A stretch of DNA of 64,000 bases from Aliikangiella coralliicola (GCF_007004725.1 NZ_ML660166.1:479225-543224); one strand, 5' to 3'; counted from the first letter of the stretch, positions 1 through 9,034 are shown. A program made the numbers and translations. Notes: generated from the letters alone by a model not told the origin.

Positions 1-416
1 AGATCTTGCGGGGTGAATGATTCCAGATGGACACCGCCGCTGGTCAAACTCCCGTGTTCGTTCGCCGTTGAAGCATTAACATAATGAAGCTCATAGCTCC
101 CATGTTGGCCCGAATACCTGGGTTTTATTTTTACTTGATAGTTACCACTTTGTGGCAGTCCTAATCGATAATATGAGTTATATCCACTTCCTAATACGCT
201 ACCATCAGGGTTATAAATTGTTAGATGGGTTTGCATCAGAGAATTAGCGGATAAATTAACGGAGTCCCCGTTATTTGCGCTAAATGAATAAACATGTTGA
301 CTATTGGAAAGCAAAATCCCAGAGACAGAACCACCACTGGGGAGTGCAGAACTATTTGCATAAACCGAAAAAATACCTGAGATAAAAAAAACTAAAATTA
401 AAAATAAGCGTTTCAT
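1..416 (-). CDS. Secreted protein with N-terminal signal peptide, 3' end outside window
   Basis: An open frame starts at ATG 416 and stays open to the window edge, giving 138 visible residues. It begins with a classic signal peptide (MKRLFLILVFFISGIFSVYA, cleavage likely after VYA). A beta-rich segment follows, with motifs such as SFSANNGDSVNLSA, LTIYNPDGSVL and SGNYQVKI. That pattern resembles pre-peptidase C-terminal (PPC) or similar secreted beta-sandwich domains, but this is a visual judgement. The catalytic or main part, if any, lies outside the window, so the function is unknown. The gene is separated from the chemotaxis operon by about 600 bp of repeat-rich DNA. Confidence 0.7.
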   Translation of the reverse strand, partial: MKRLFLILVFFISGIFSVYANSSALPSGGSVSGILLSNSQHVYSFSANNGDSVNLSANSLMQTHLTIYNPDGSVLGSGYNSYYRLGLPQSGNYQVKIKPRYSGQHGSYELHYVNASTANEHGSLTSGGVHLESFTPQD

Positions 417-436
417 AGTAAATTCCCTGTTAAATC

Positions 437-1003
437 AACCTTAGCTCAGAATAAGAACAGCCTAAGCAAGATTCGATAAATGTATTGAAACAAGTATTCT
501 GAAATTAACGACAAAACAAATTCAGACTCCGACAATTTGCCAAACTCTCAACCTATTAGACATTTCTATTTGAGATTAAACTTATTTCAGCGATTAAACC
601 TGAGTTCCCAAAAATGAAGAACTCCGTTATTTAACCTGAATTTGGGATAAGAAAAGCCAAAGGCCTTAAGTTTTAAAGCGTTATCAAAATATCTTTTGAG
701 ATTATTAGTAATAACACTCTCAAAAAGTTCGGCCGGTGCAAGGATTTAAGTGGATATCAAGGCGAGGTTGCGTGGCAATAGCGAGCTATTGGTAGCAAAC
801 TCAACGCAGAGAGCCGCTTAAATACTTGTGCTGGATGGCTGTTCTTATCCCGAACTCAGGTTATTTAATATGCCGAAAAAGACAAAAAACGTCGTCGACA
901 GTTAAGGGGGTTTAACGTCAGTTAGATAGGAATAAGACAGGTAACCAGAATTCGGGACAAGAATTACCCTTATGGTTAACCTCAGCTGCGCATAAGAAGA
1001 GCC
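437..1003. repeat. Cluster of a dispersed non-coding repeat (AACCTGAATTYGGGATAAG family)
   Basis: This 599-bp gap holds no gene. It contains related copies of a roughly 26-bp motif with core AACCTGAATTYGGGATAAG followed by AACAGCC. The copies lie at 437-462, 597-609 (partial), 633-658, 837-862 (inverted), 943-968 and 978-1003. Similar copies occur elsewhere in the window near 54491-54515 and, inverted, within 55004-55029. Copies 633-658 and 837-862 face each other around a palindromic element. Confidence 0.6.
732..842. repeat. About 110-bp imperfect palindromic element
   Basis: The centre is a perfect inverted repeat CAATAGC-GA-GCTATTG (776-791). Outer arms GCAAGGATTTAAGTGG (738-753) and, on the other strand, CAAGTATTTAAGCGG (814-828) pair imperfectly, so the whole block can fold into one long hairpin. 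It resembles a REP/MITE-type extragenic element. No open reading frame is present. Confidence 0.5.
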
Positions 1004-1014
1004 TGCTGAGGTTA
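977..1014 (-). terminator. Hairpin at the end of the che operon
   Basis: A perfect 10-bp stem, TAACCTCAGC (977-986) with GCTGAGGTTA (1005-1014), lies immediately after the stop codon of the last gene of the operon, with an 18-nt loop. No uridine tract follows it on the minus strand, so it may be a weak terminator or an RNA-end stabiliser rather than an intrinsic terminator. The left arm doubles as a member of the local repeat family. Confidence 0.4.
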
Positions 1015-1015
1015 G

Positions 1016-3295
1016 TTACTTTTTGAATCGATCAAACGATGGTCTGTCTGCAATTGCTTTGCAGGTTGGTGCTAGTTGTAAATAAACCCGCTTGGCATGC
1101 TCCCATTGTTCCAATAGCATCCACGCGAATAAAAGCCTTAGTTTCAAATGGGGGTTATGAATTTTCGGCTCAAGCTTCACTAGTTGTTCGTTAAAGTTTT
1201 CTACTTCCGTGGGGTTTAATTTTCCATCCAACAATCTCAAAGCCAGTTTGAGATAAAGCTGCTTAACTTGAATTTCAAGATTGTCTTTTCCATTCAAGCG
1301 TTCTTGTTCCAGTCGCTCGAAAGCGCGCTGATAATTTTTTCTCGCTTTTTCAAATTGAGATAATTCAGTGTAAATATCCGCGAGCCCAATCAGTCCGTCA
1401 GCATGTACCTGCGTGTTATCGTCCTTCACTTCTTTCACATACTCTTCAAACAAACTCGCGGCTTTTTCATATTCAGAGTAATAACTATATACAGCGCCCA
1501 ACTGAAACAAAACCAGTGGAGAAACATATTTCATTAAGCGCATTTGTTCAAAAATTTCTTGCGCGCGAGATACTTTACCAGAGCAAAAATGAAAATTTCC
1601 CAAATTACTCAAAGACGATAGATTAGGCGATAAACTCACGCTTTTCTCACCTGCTTCGATCGCTTCTGCAGCTCTACCGCTCAAATAATAAATACGACCA
1701 AACGCGTGATAAATCTTCCAGAAATCAGGTGACACAAGCTTGGCTTTTTCCAAAACATCAAGTGCTGATTTGAACAACGCTGGATTACGTGTTTTTGCTC
1801 CTTGGGCCAAGTAATTTTCAGCCAGCCCAATCATCGCATCAACATAATTAGCATCCAGCTTTATTGCAGCAGCATAAGAATCAGCAGCCTGCTCCACCTT
1901 GCCCAACCGCCGATAAATCTGCGCCATTGCATAATGATATTCCGCAACCTTCTGTCCTGAATCTGCAAGGCTTTGACATTCCGCTAGCGCTTCTTTGATA
2001 ACTGAAATGTCTTTGGCCACACTATACAAACGTGACATGGCTTCACACCGGGCAGCTTGCGCTTTGATGTAATGGGGTGAATACTTTAAAGCACGTTCAA
2101 AGAATAATAATGATTGGTTGATGTAGCTTAAACTTAATGCTTTATCAACCATATCCATTCCATTCAGGTAGGCACTTACCGCTTCTTCTTTTAACGGAAC
2201 ATAAGCTTTATTATCGTCGGAAACAATTTGTTCTCCATCCAGTAAAAACCGAATTCTGTTACTCGCCGCAACAGCAATTTTCGACGAATACTGAGATATA
2301 GCATTCTCGGTCCATACGTCTGCATAAACTAAACGTCTTGTTTGATCATTTAACAAGTAAAAATAAGTCGCAAGATGGCGGCCTTTCGTTTCAGTGTTAA
2401 TTTGAATGACATAATCCACCGCCAAACGCTCAGACATTTCCCACGGAGATATATCTTTTACGGCCGTCAATATACTCGATTTTGATATTTGCTTGCTCTC
2501 TCCCAGTTCCTGTTGAAGTAATGGAACCAGCTCAGGTAAATCAATTGCTTCAATTCCGACAACGGCGATATTTAGTGGTAATTTTTGACTAGTTTTCCTG
2601 GAAATTGACTGATTTAACCTGAGCTGTTTTGATGTAATTTCCTCAGAATCATGCGGCATAAGTCTAGTTTCTTTATCGCCACCCAAAAAAGGCTGTAAAA
2701 TATTTCCTCTAAAATAAAACAGAGAAAATAAAATGACAATTGAGACAACTGCAACAGCCAAAAATAAATTATTTTTTTTCCCATGACTATCAGGTTGCTC
2801 AAATGGACTCTCTGCCGGCGAAGAAATATTTTCTGCAGTTGTTTCAACAGCCATTTGATGTTGTTTTTCAATCTCATCTGAAGATAAATAAAGTGAATAT
2901 GCTTCTACAGATAATACAGCAGCAACCCTTTCTATCGTTTGTGGTTCTACCGGCATCCCTCTAAAAACTCGGTTGACCATATCTCTCGGAGCACTCTCCA
3001 ATTCCTCTCGCTCAGCAATTTTTTCGGCTAATGCAGCCTGTGTCTTAAATCCCTTTACTCGCATGGCTTGCTCCAGTTTAACCCTGGAAGCCATTACCCC
3101 TCGTTTGCGTTTAGTCGGTGATTTTTTCGAAAGGTCACTATCAGCGTGCTTTTTGTCTGCAAGATTTTTATTTTCAAGTGCTCCACTTAAAGAAGAGCGC
3201 TTCGAAGATGAGCTATTTGTAGAAGAATAGCCTGAAGGAGAATTACCAGAAGTTTTTTTTTCAGAAAGGTTCGGTGGTTGCTCTGAACGACTCAT
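1016..3295 (-). CDS. Membrane-anchored helix-turn-helix/TPR protein
   Basis: A 759-residue protein. Residues 1-65 are Ser/Lys-rich and disordered. Residues about 68-145 look like an XRE-type DNA-binding fold (QAALAEKIAEREELE followed by TIERVAAVLSVEAYSLYLS). A single membrane helix lies near 177-195 (LFLAVAVVSIVILFSLFYF). The remainder is helical TPR-like repeats (for example AEYHYAMAQIYRRLGKVEQA, and VLFQLGAVYSYYSEYEKAA). The layout is that of a CadC/ToxR-type one-component regulator, cytoplasmic DNA binding with a periplasmic sensor, but with an XRE-like head. It is the last gene of the minus-strand che operon, 162 bp after parP, where cheW is usual. Its function is not known to me. A role in gene control is inferred from domain order only. 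Confidence 0.65.
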   Translation of the reverse strand: MSRSEQPPNLSEKKTSGNSPSGYSSTNSSSSKRSSLSGALENKNLADKKHADSDLSKKSPTKRKRGVMASRVKLEQAMRVKGFKTQAALAEKIAEREELESAPRDMVNRVFRGMPVEPQTIERVAAVLSVEAYSLYLSSDEIEKQHQMAVETTAENISSPAESPFEQPDSHGKKNNLFLAVAVVSIVILFSLFYFRGNILQPFLGGDKETRLMPHDSEEITSKQLRLNQSISRKTSQKLPLNIAVVGIEAIDLPELVPLLQQELGESKQISKSSILTAVKDISPWEMSERLAVDYVIQINTETKGRHLATYFYLLNDQTRRLVYADVWTENAISQYSSKIAVAASNRIRFLLDGEQIVSDDNKAYVPLKEEAVSAYLNGMDMVDKALSLSYINQSLLFFERALKYSPHYIKAQAARCEAMSRLYSVAKDISVIKEALAECQSLADSGQKVAEYHYAMAQIYRRLGKVEQAADSYAAAIKLDANYVDAMIGLAENYLAQGAKTRNPALFKSALDVLEKAKLVSPDFWKIYHAFGRIYYLSGRAAEAIEAGEKSVSLSPNLSSLSNLGNFHFCSGKVSRAQEIFEQMRLMKYVSPLVLFQLGAVYSYYSEYEKAASLFEEYVKEVKDDNTQVHADGLIGLADIYTELSQFEKARKNYQRAFERLEQERLNGKDNLEIQVKQLYLKLALRLLDGKLNPTEVENFNEQLVKLEPKIHNPHLKLRLLFAWMLLEQWEHAKRVYLQLAPTCKAIADRPSFDRFKK

Positions 3296-3457
3296 AGTAT
3301 GCTTTCCCTGTTATCGAGTGAAACGTTCGGCTAATGCTTTATTAGTATTTTTGCTAACTAAAATGCCGCATCAGTAAACCGTATCAAGGTCGTTAGAATA
3401 AATCAATAGGATTAACTAAACAGGTGAAATGGAACTGCAGGAATAAGAATAACCAAC

Positions 3458-5314
3458 TCACTCAACAATGTTATCTGCGAGCATGTTTATCAACTCATCA
3501 ACTTCAATCAGGGCGCTCATGTAATCAACTACCATACCGGCAAACCAGGGTCGTTTTGATGATCGTTCAGACCAACGAATATCATCAACGGTCAAATTTT
3601 TTGCATCACCAACTGAATGGCAAGCTAGCGCCCAATTAGAGTCATCCAGAATGATTAGATACTCGTAATTAAACTCATCAGAATCCGCCACCGACTGTTC
3701 AGGCATCAGGTACTTTTGCGTATCAACCACCATCAGGTTTCCGCGATCATTCGGTGTTAAGCCGATAAACCAATCAGGCGTACCAACCAAAGGCGTAATA
3801 TCTTCCTCACTGACTTTAACAATTCCGCCTAATTTTAACAGCGGTACTGCAAGCGGCAATCGCTTCACCTGAAAGATCAAAGTTTGGAAAACTTCAGGAA
3901 GTACATCTTTGGTTTTCTTTGCTTCGCGATGTAAAAAAGTCGCCTGAGTACTTTGACTTTCAACATCAGTTTCACTGACGGCAACTTGCGTTGTTTGTGT
4001 TTTAGATTCGGTTGTTGTTTTTGCTTCTGTAGTCGTCTTTACCTGAGTTACCGGTTTAGTCGCTAAGGAAATTTTTGCCAGCAGTTTTTCGACACCGGCC
4101 AGACGCGGATCAGAATCCTTATGCGGTAAGAAGTCATCAACAATTTTTTCAGTTTGTCTGGAGGTCGAGTCAGATAATTCTTTCTCTCGATTGATCACGT
4201 CAGAGATATTTTTAAAACCTTCCGCAACATTTTCCTGCTTAATATCTTCTGCGACTTCCGTTTCTAATTGTTCAACATTCTCACTCTTAGCATCAGTTTC
4301 AGGTACTTCAATATCACTTGTCTTAGCACCGACTATTTCAGATTGACTTTGTCTAATTTCTTCTGCTAGCAATTGCTGTTCTTTTTCTTTGGTGAGCAAC
4401 GCATCCCACTTTTTCGCTTCCTCCTCTTCCGATTCTTCGGTAAACGAGTGGGAAATGCCTGGAACAGTTTGAACGTCGACTTCAGTTTCCGAGCTTTCAG
4501 TTTCTAAGCCTTCGGTTTCTAAAACATCTGGAGTTGATTCGTGCTGCTCGAACTTCTGCACATCGACTTGAACTTCTTCGGCGTTTGTCGTTTCCTCAAC
4601 ATTTTCTAGTTCACCTGTATCTTTAAGTTCATCCGTATTTTTAAGCCCTTCCTCAGGTAAAAATGAATCGAATACTTCCTGAGCAGAAAGCGTTTCACTG
4701 TTATCCTTTTTCTCTAACTCAGTAGAATGTTGATCCCGCTGTTTTTCTTCAGCAACCGTTAGCATATTCTCTACTAGTTTGTCGTCAAAGTTGACAGCTT
4801 CACTTTCGATCTTTTTACTATCTTGCCTGGGCTTCTCGTTAGGTTCCTGTCCAACTTCATTTTTATTTTCTGTTTCAGGCTCAATGTCAATATCTTGTTC
4901 GAAGTCGTTGCTAATTACATTGGAATCTTCAGGAGCAAGCGGTTCAATTTCGCTTTTCTGAACGGTGCGATTTGAGGTGTTTTCGACAACTTTCTCAATA
5001 GTTGTCCATTTGGGCTTTTCTATCTCTTCAGTTTGAAAGCTCTCTGATTGAAAGTTCTCGGTTTGAAAATTATCTGTCTTTAAATTTTCTGTATTCGTAT
5101 TTTCATGAGACCTTGCCGATGGCGTCTCTGTTGTAGAGAACTCAGACTTCCCTTCTCTTTTATGGGCGTGTTTTTTCCTCTCATTTTTTTTGGTACTAAT
5201 GTGAGTAACATTCGAGAGATCGGTTAACAAGAAGTCAACATATTCTTCCAGAGCAGACTGTTGTTCGCTAACCGGCGGTTTATTCAGTTTCATGCCAATA
5301 AACCTTCCGGTCAC
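3458..5314 (-). CDS. parP: ParP-like CheW-domain protein for polar chemosensory arrays
   Basis: A 618-residue protein with a C-terminal CheW-like (AIF-type) domain at about residues 485-618 (LPLAVPLLKLGGIVKV, WFIGLTPNDRGNLMVVDT, WFAGMVVDYMSALIEVDEL). About 480 residues of strongly acidic, low-complexity sequence precede it, with short repeats such as QTENFQSESFQTEEI and KTTTEAKTTTESKTQ. In Vibrio, ParP uses this domain to enter chemoreceptor arrays, bind CheA and tether them to the pole through ParC. The start overlaps the parC stop by 4 bp, indicating translational coupling. ParP N-termini vary between species, but this acidic region looks unusually long. The neighbour that normally follows, cheW, is missing. 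Family assignment rests on the domain plus the parC linkage. Confidence 0.85.
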   Translation of the reverse strand: MTGRFIGMKLNKPPVSEQQSALEEYVDFLLTDLSNVTHISTKKNERKKHAHKREGKSEFSTTETPSARSHENTNTENLKTDNFQTENFQSESFQTEEIEKPKWTTIEKVVENTSNRTVQKSEIEPLAPEDSNVISNDFEQDIDIEPETENKNEVGQEPNEKPRQDSKKIESEAVNFDDKLVENMLTVAEEKQRDQHSTELEKKDNSETLSAQEVFDSFLPEEGLKNTDELKDTGELENVEETTNAEEVQVDVQKFEQHESTPDVLETEGLETESSETEVDVQTVPGISHSFTEESEEEEAKKWDALLTKEKEQQLLAEEIRQSQSEIVGAKTSDIEVPETDAKSENVEQLETEVAEDIKQENVAEGFKNISDVINREKELSDSTSRQTEKIVDDFLPHKDSDPRLAGVEKLLAKISLATKPVTQVKTTTEAKTTTESKTQTTQVAVSETDVESQSTQATFLHREAKKTKDVLPEVFQTLIFQVKRLPLAVPLLKLGGIVKVSEEDITPLVGTPDWFIGLTPNDRGNLMVVDTQKYLMPEQSVADSDEFNYEYLIILDDSNWALACHSVGDAKNLTVDDIRWSERSSKRPWFAGMVVDYMSALIEVDELINMLADNIVE

Positions 5315-6096
5315 GCGACCTTATGACTTGCCGTGAGCGCAGTCAGCGAATCCGCCAGTTTATAGTAAGCTAACACGCCATGAGTTTCCGGGTAAGCGAA
5401 ACTCGGTGTTTTATGCTGGCGAGAAGCGTCTCTAAATTTAGTGTCCACCGGGATAATCTTATTCCACAAATGGCCGCCAAATTCGTCTCGCATATTTCGA
5501 AGTGCTTGAATTGAGGCTTTAGTACGGCGGTCGAACATGGTCGGCACAATGGTATACCCAATCGAATGGTGCTGTGCCTTAATCACCATATTCAAGGTAT
5601 TCATCATGCGCTCCAGGCCTTTAATCGCTAAGAATTCGGTTTGCACCGGAATGATCAATTGCTGACACGCTGCCAGGGCGTTAATCAGCAAAATTCCGAG
5701 AACCGGCGGACAGTCAATTAACACTGTATCATATTCGTTGGTGACTAACTTGAGAACTTTACTGATCACCAGCCCCATTCCCTCTTTAGAGCTAAATCGC
5801 TTATCCAATGTCGCCAGGCTCAACGACGCAGGCATCAGGCTAATATTTTCTTCTTTGAGTTTAATAACGGTGTTCAGTGTTTGCTGCGGAGTAGTAGGCG
5901 TATGGGAAAACCAGTTGAACAAAGTTGATGGCAGGTTTTCGCTATCGTAGCCAAAATAGGCCGTTAGTGAAGCGTGTGGATCACAATCAAGCATTAAAAC
6001 GCGTTGTCCCCGCTCGGAAAGAATACCCGCGAGCGCAGCGACTGTTGTGGTTTTACCAACCCCCCCTTTTTGATTTGCGACAGTCCAGACTTTCAC
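5311..6096 (-). CDS. parC: ParC, ParA-family ATPase for chemotaxis array positioning
   Basis: A 261-residue MinD/ParA-type ATPase. A deviant Walker A motif KGGVGKT lies at residues 10-16, a switch I-like LDCDPHASLT near 37-46, and a Walker B-like TVLIDCPPVLG near 128. In Vibrio and Pseudomonas this ATPase recruits chemosensory arrays to the flagellated pole and ensures their inheritance. It sits between motD and parP, the conserved place in polar-flagellate gammaproteobacteria. It is named ParC here following Vibrio usage and is unrelated to topoisomerase IV. Length and motifs are normal. Confidence 0.9.
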   Translation of the reverse strand: MKVWTVANQKGGVGKTTTVAALAGILSERGQRVLMLDCDPHASLTAYFGYDSENLPSTLFNWFSHTPTTPQQTLNTVIKLKEENISLMPASLSLATLDKRFSSKEGMGLVISKVLKLVTNEYDTVLIDCPPVLGILLINALAACQQLIIPVQTEFLAIKGLERMMNTLNMVIKAQHHSIGYTIVPTMFDRRTKASIQALRNMRDEFGGHLWNKIIPVDTKFRDASRQHKTPSFAYPETHGVLAYYKLADSLTALTASHKVA

Positions 6097-6117
6097 AATT
6101 AACCTCTTTAATTCGTT

Positions 6118-7050
6118 TTACTGCTCATCCGTCGGCAATTTTTTGCCGCGGATGAGAATTCCACCGCCGGGAAGACGAACGATTTCAAATTCAGGTTCGG
6201 CTTCTTTTTGTTGCTGTTGCTCTGGTACAGCTTCGGGCTGCGCAATTATACCCTCAGTTTGCTGAGGTACATCAATCCTTTGTTTGCGTGAAATGGAAAT
6301 AACCACTCGACGGTTCTTCGAGCGCCCTTCCACCGTATCGTTACTCGCAATCGGCTGAAACTCACCGTGCCCTTCGACGCTCATCCTGGGAGCGAATACC
6401 GATAGATTTTGCAATTTGCGTACCACCGCGACACCACGCGCGCTAGAAAGCTCCCAATTTGACGGGAAGATTTCAGTATTAATAGGAATATTATCGGTGT
6501 GACCATGCACTAGAATAAGTTGGCTATTCGAATTTAAATGTTTGGCAACTTCCTCTAACAAGGGGTCTGCACTTTCATTTAATTCACCACTTCCTGAAGG
6601 AAATAACAACGCACTTCTTAAATTAATATTAATCCAGTTCGCATCTGACGAGATGTCTGCTAGCTCTTGATCGATTAAATCCCCAAGGGACTCTCGCAGT
6701 CCATTTTCTAGCGCTTTAAATTCTTCAGTGGTAGCGAAATTTTCCGAGTCCATATTGCCGGATTCAATTTGCTCATCATTATTTTCAGGTTGTTCCAGAT
6801 CATCACCGGTTATTGGCTGGTCGCTTCGGTTAATTTCACCTATCTGGATGGGGTCGGCACTTTTTTGAGGAACGTCGAAAGCCTGCACCAAAGATTCAGA
6901 AAGCAGCTTGTACTTGCTTTCATTGACTTGAGAAATTGAATACATCACCACGAAAAAAGCAAACAGCAGGGTGATAAAGTCCGCGTAGGATATTAACCAG
7001 CGACCAACTTCCTGTTCATCGTTGAACAATTGCTCTCGGTTTCGTCGCAT
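6118..7050 (-). CDS. motD: Flagellar motor stator protein MotD (MotB-like)
   Basis: A 310-residue stator B subunit. One N-terminal membrane helix carries the ion-conducting Asp24 in SYADFITLLFAFFVVMYS, and a C-terminal OmpA/MotB peptidoglycan-binding domain includes HGHTDNIPI and NWELSSARGVAVVR. A Gln/Glu-rich tail follows. The frame extends upstream to 7137, but that part would overlap the end of motC. ATG 7050 has a GGTGA ribosome site that itself covers the motC stop, so it is the likely start. MotC and MotD form the second, MotA/MotB-like stator of polar flagella. The ion used cannot be read from the sequence with certainty. Confidence 0.9.
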   Translation of the reverse strand: MRRNREQLFNDEQEVGRWLISYADFITLLFAFFVVMYSISQVNESKYKLLSESLVQAFDVPQKSADPIQIGEINRSDQPITGDDLEQPENNDEQIESGNMDSENFATTEEFKALENGLRESLGDLIDQELADISSDANWININLRSALLFPSGSGELNESADPLLEEVAKHLNSNSQLILVHGHTDNIPINTEIFPSNWELSSARGVAVVRKLQNLSVFAPRMSVEGHGEFQPIASNDTVEGRSKNRRVVISISRKQRIDVPQQTEGIIAQPEAVPEQQQQKEAEPEFEIVRLPGGGILIRGKKLPTDEQ

Positions 7051-7054
7051 AGCA

Positions 7055-7798
7055 TCACCGTGTAATATACCCGCTGAGCTTCCCTTCGATGACACGTGGA
7101 TTTTCGCCTTCAGCGATACAGGCGATACCTTCAACAATCATTTCGCGATATTGAGACTGCTGCGCAATAACCGCTCTCAATTTATGATAAATAGGTATAA
7201 AAAATAAATTAGCAAATCCAACGCCGTAAATAGTAGCAACGAAAGCGGTTGCTATTCCGCTACCAAGTAACTCCGGGTTACTCAGGTTGCCCATCACATG
7301 TATTAACCCTAAAACGGCACCAACAATACCCAATGTGGGAGAATATCCTCCCATCGATTCAAAAATTTTCGCTGCATTTAACAGTTCTTTATCTTGTACA
7401 TCCAGTTCGACATACAAAGCTTTTCGAATCGCTTCAGGCTCATTACCATCAACCAGCATATTAAGACCTTTCAAAATAAACGGGTCGATTGATTCATCTA
7501 TATTCTTTTCAAGCCCTAAAAGCCCTTCTCTTCTGGCCAAGTTGCTCCAGGCCGTTACCTTGGTAACTCCCTCTTCTACCGGCTGCATTGGTGGTTTAAA
7601 AACCCAGGTTAAGATTCGCATCGCCTTGCGAAAGGTTTTAATATGAGACTGCACCATCACTGCGCCGACGCTGCCACCAACCACAATAACAAACGCGGCC
7701 CAATCTAACAATGCATCAACACTACCACCTTCCAGCAGCTGACCGCCAAAAATTGCCGCAATGGCAATAATCAGTCCAAGGAATGTGAGCCGATCCAT
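7055..7798 (-). CDS. motC: Flagellar motor stator protein MotC (MotA-like)
   Basis: A stator A subunit of about 247 residues with four membrane segments. The first is FLGLIIAIAAIFGGQLLEGG, and the last two lie around 145-200 (GIVGAVLGLIHVMGNL and ATAFVATIYGVGFANLFFIP). The cytoplasmic loop between helices 2 and 3, which contacts FliG, is present. ATG 7798 is preceded by an in-frame TTG at 7801 next to the cheB stop, and either could be used. It is tightly packed between cheB and motD (4-bp gap), which implies one transcript and stoichiometric stator production. Confidence 0.92.
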   Translation of the reverse strand: MDRLTFLGLIIAIAAIFGGQLLEGGSVDALLDWAAFVIVVGGSVGAVMVQSHIKTFRKAMRILTWVFKPPMQPVEEGVTKVTAWSNLARREGLLGLEKNIDESIDPFILKGLNMLVDGNEPEAIRKALYVELDVQDKELLNAAKIFESMGGYSPTLGIVGAVLGLIHVMGNLSNPELLGSGIATAFVATIYGVGFANLFFIPIYHKLRAVIAQQSQYREMIVEGIACIAEGENPRVIEGKLSGYITR

Positions 7799-7801
7799 CA
7801 A

Positions 7802-8905
7802 TCATCCCCGCTTAGCAAGTGCGGCGGCGAATTGATCAATCGGGAGTTGCGCATCCTTTAATCCCGCTTTAGCCACTGACATCGGCATGCCGTAAACCAC
7901 ACAGGTCGCTTCATCCTGAACCCATATTTTACCACCTTTGGCTTTAATCAACCGGCTTCCCTCTGTGCCGTCAGACCCCATGCCTGTCAATACAATAGCG
8001 ACAATATCACCACCAAGCAGTTTGGAGGCTGAACCAAAGGTTAAGTCAACCGACGGTGAAAATTGCAATCTCGGGTCCGTTGGCCTGATTCGAATTCGAG
8101 GCGATGTTGCAGAGCCGTCAAACACCATTTGTTTTCCACCGGGTGCAATATAAACATGGCCTCTTTGCAGCGGCATGCTGTCCTGCGCTTCAACAATCTT
8201 GAGCTGGCACAGGCCATTGAGACGAGTCGCAAAAGCACCGGTAAATGTCCCCGGCATATGTTGGGTAACGGTAATAGGATAGGGAAAATTCGCAGGCAGT
8301 GGCGCAAGCACCTTTTGTAACGCAACTGGCCCACCGGTTGAAGCACCAATCGCTACCAATTTGGTTCTCGGCGGCACCCCCGGTAACCTGGCCGACACTC
8401 TCGAATCTTGAATTGGCGCTTGCCTTCGTGCTGGTGATGGCGCGCCAGAAGGCGTTTTGGTTTTATCTTGCGGTTCTGCCGGCGCCGGTTTAAAAGCCGG
8501 CACTTTTCTGGCTTTTCCCATTTCCCTGATTTTTTTCTGTAGTTGAACCACCAAACCGCTGCTATCTGACGATAGCGATTCATAAGATTTCAACAAGAAA
8601 TCCGTTGCACCGGCATCTAATGCATCCAGGGTAATTTTTGCATTTTCATACGTGAGCGAAGAAAGCATTAACACTCTGGCATCACACACTTTCACAATTT
8701 GCTTTAGTGCGGTCACGCCATCCATAATCGGCATTTCGACATCTAGCGTAATCACGTCTGGCTGCAGACGTTGCGCTTTTTCAATTGCTTCCTGCCCGTT
8801 ATTGGCGACACCAACAATATCAATATCGTGAGCGGCGTTTAAAATAGAGCCTACTCTACGACAAAAAAACTGTGAGTCATCGACAATTAAAACTTTTATG
8901 CCCAA
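7802..8905 (-). CDS. cheB: Chemotaxis protein-glutamate methylesterase CheB, flagellar system
   Basis: An N-terminal receiver domain (phospho-acceptor Asp55 in ITLDVEMPI, acidic pocket VDD) is joined by a Pro-rich linker to a methylesterase domain with the Ser-His-Asp triad motifs AIGASTGGP, TQHMPGTF and GMGSDGTEG. It removes receptor methyl groups and deamidates receptor glutamines during adaptation. No ATG fits. The TTG at 8905 has a GAGGAG ribosome site six bases upstream and starts directly at IKVLIVDD, so it is preferred to the upstream TTG at 8926. It lies between cheA and motC. A second cheB exists at 31959-33011. Confidence 0.93.
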   Translation of the reverse strand: MGIKVLIVDDSQFFCRRVGSILNAAHDIDIVGVANNGQEAIEKAQRLQPDVITLDVEMPIMDGVTALKQIVKVCDARVLMLSSLTYENAKITLDALDAGATDFLLKSYESLSSDSSGLVVQLQKKIREMGKARKVPAFKPAPAEPQDKTKTPSGAPSPARRQAPIQDSRVSARLPGVPPRTKLVAIGASTGGPVALQKVLAPLPANFPYPITVTQHMPGTFTGAFATRLNGLCQLKIVEAQDSMPLQRGHVYIAPGGKQMVFDGSATSPRIRIRPTDPRLQFSPSVDLTFGSASKLLGGDIVAIVLTGMGSDGTEGSRLIKAKGGKIWVQDEATCVVYGMPMSVAKAGLKDAQLPIDQFAAALAKRG

Positions 8906-9000
8906 GACATACTCCTCGTTTGGCAATAAACATATCGCGAAGAATCATTCGCGACGAACTTATTCAATTTAGTGAATTTATTTATACCTATACCCGCTTA

Positions 9001-9034
9001 GCTCACTCTCTAGCTTCGCTCACTCTCTAGCTTC
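9001..9034. repeat. Perfect 17-bp tandem duplication
   Basis: GCTCACTCTCTAGCTTC is repeated exactly at 9001-9017 and 9018-9034, in the 300-bp gap between cheA and cheB. It is one of several such duplications in the flagellar locus. Confidence 0.8.

Noticed and set aside
7051..7137. N-terminal extension of motD inside motC
   Set aside because: ATG 7050 has a ribosome site and gives the normal MotB-type N-terminus. The extension only reflects overlap with the motC coding frame.
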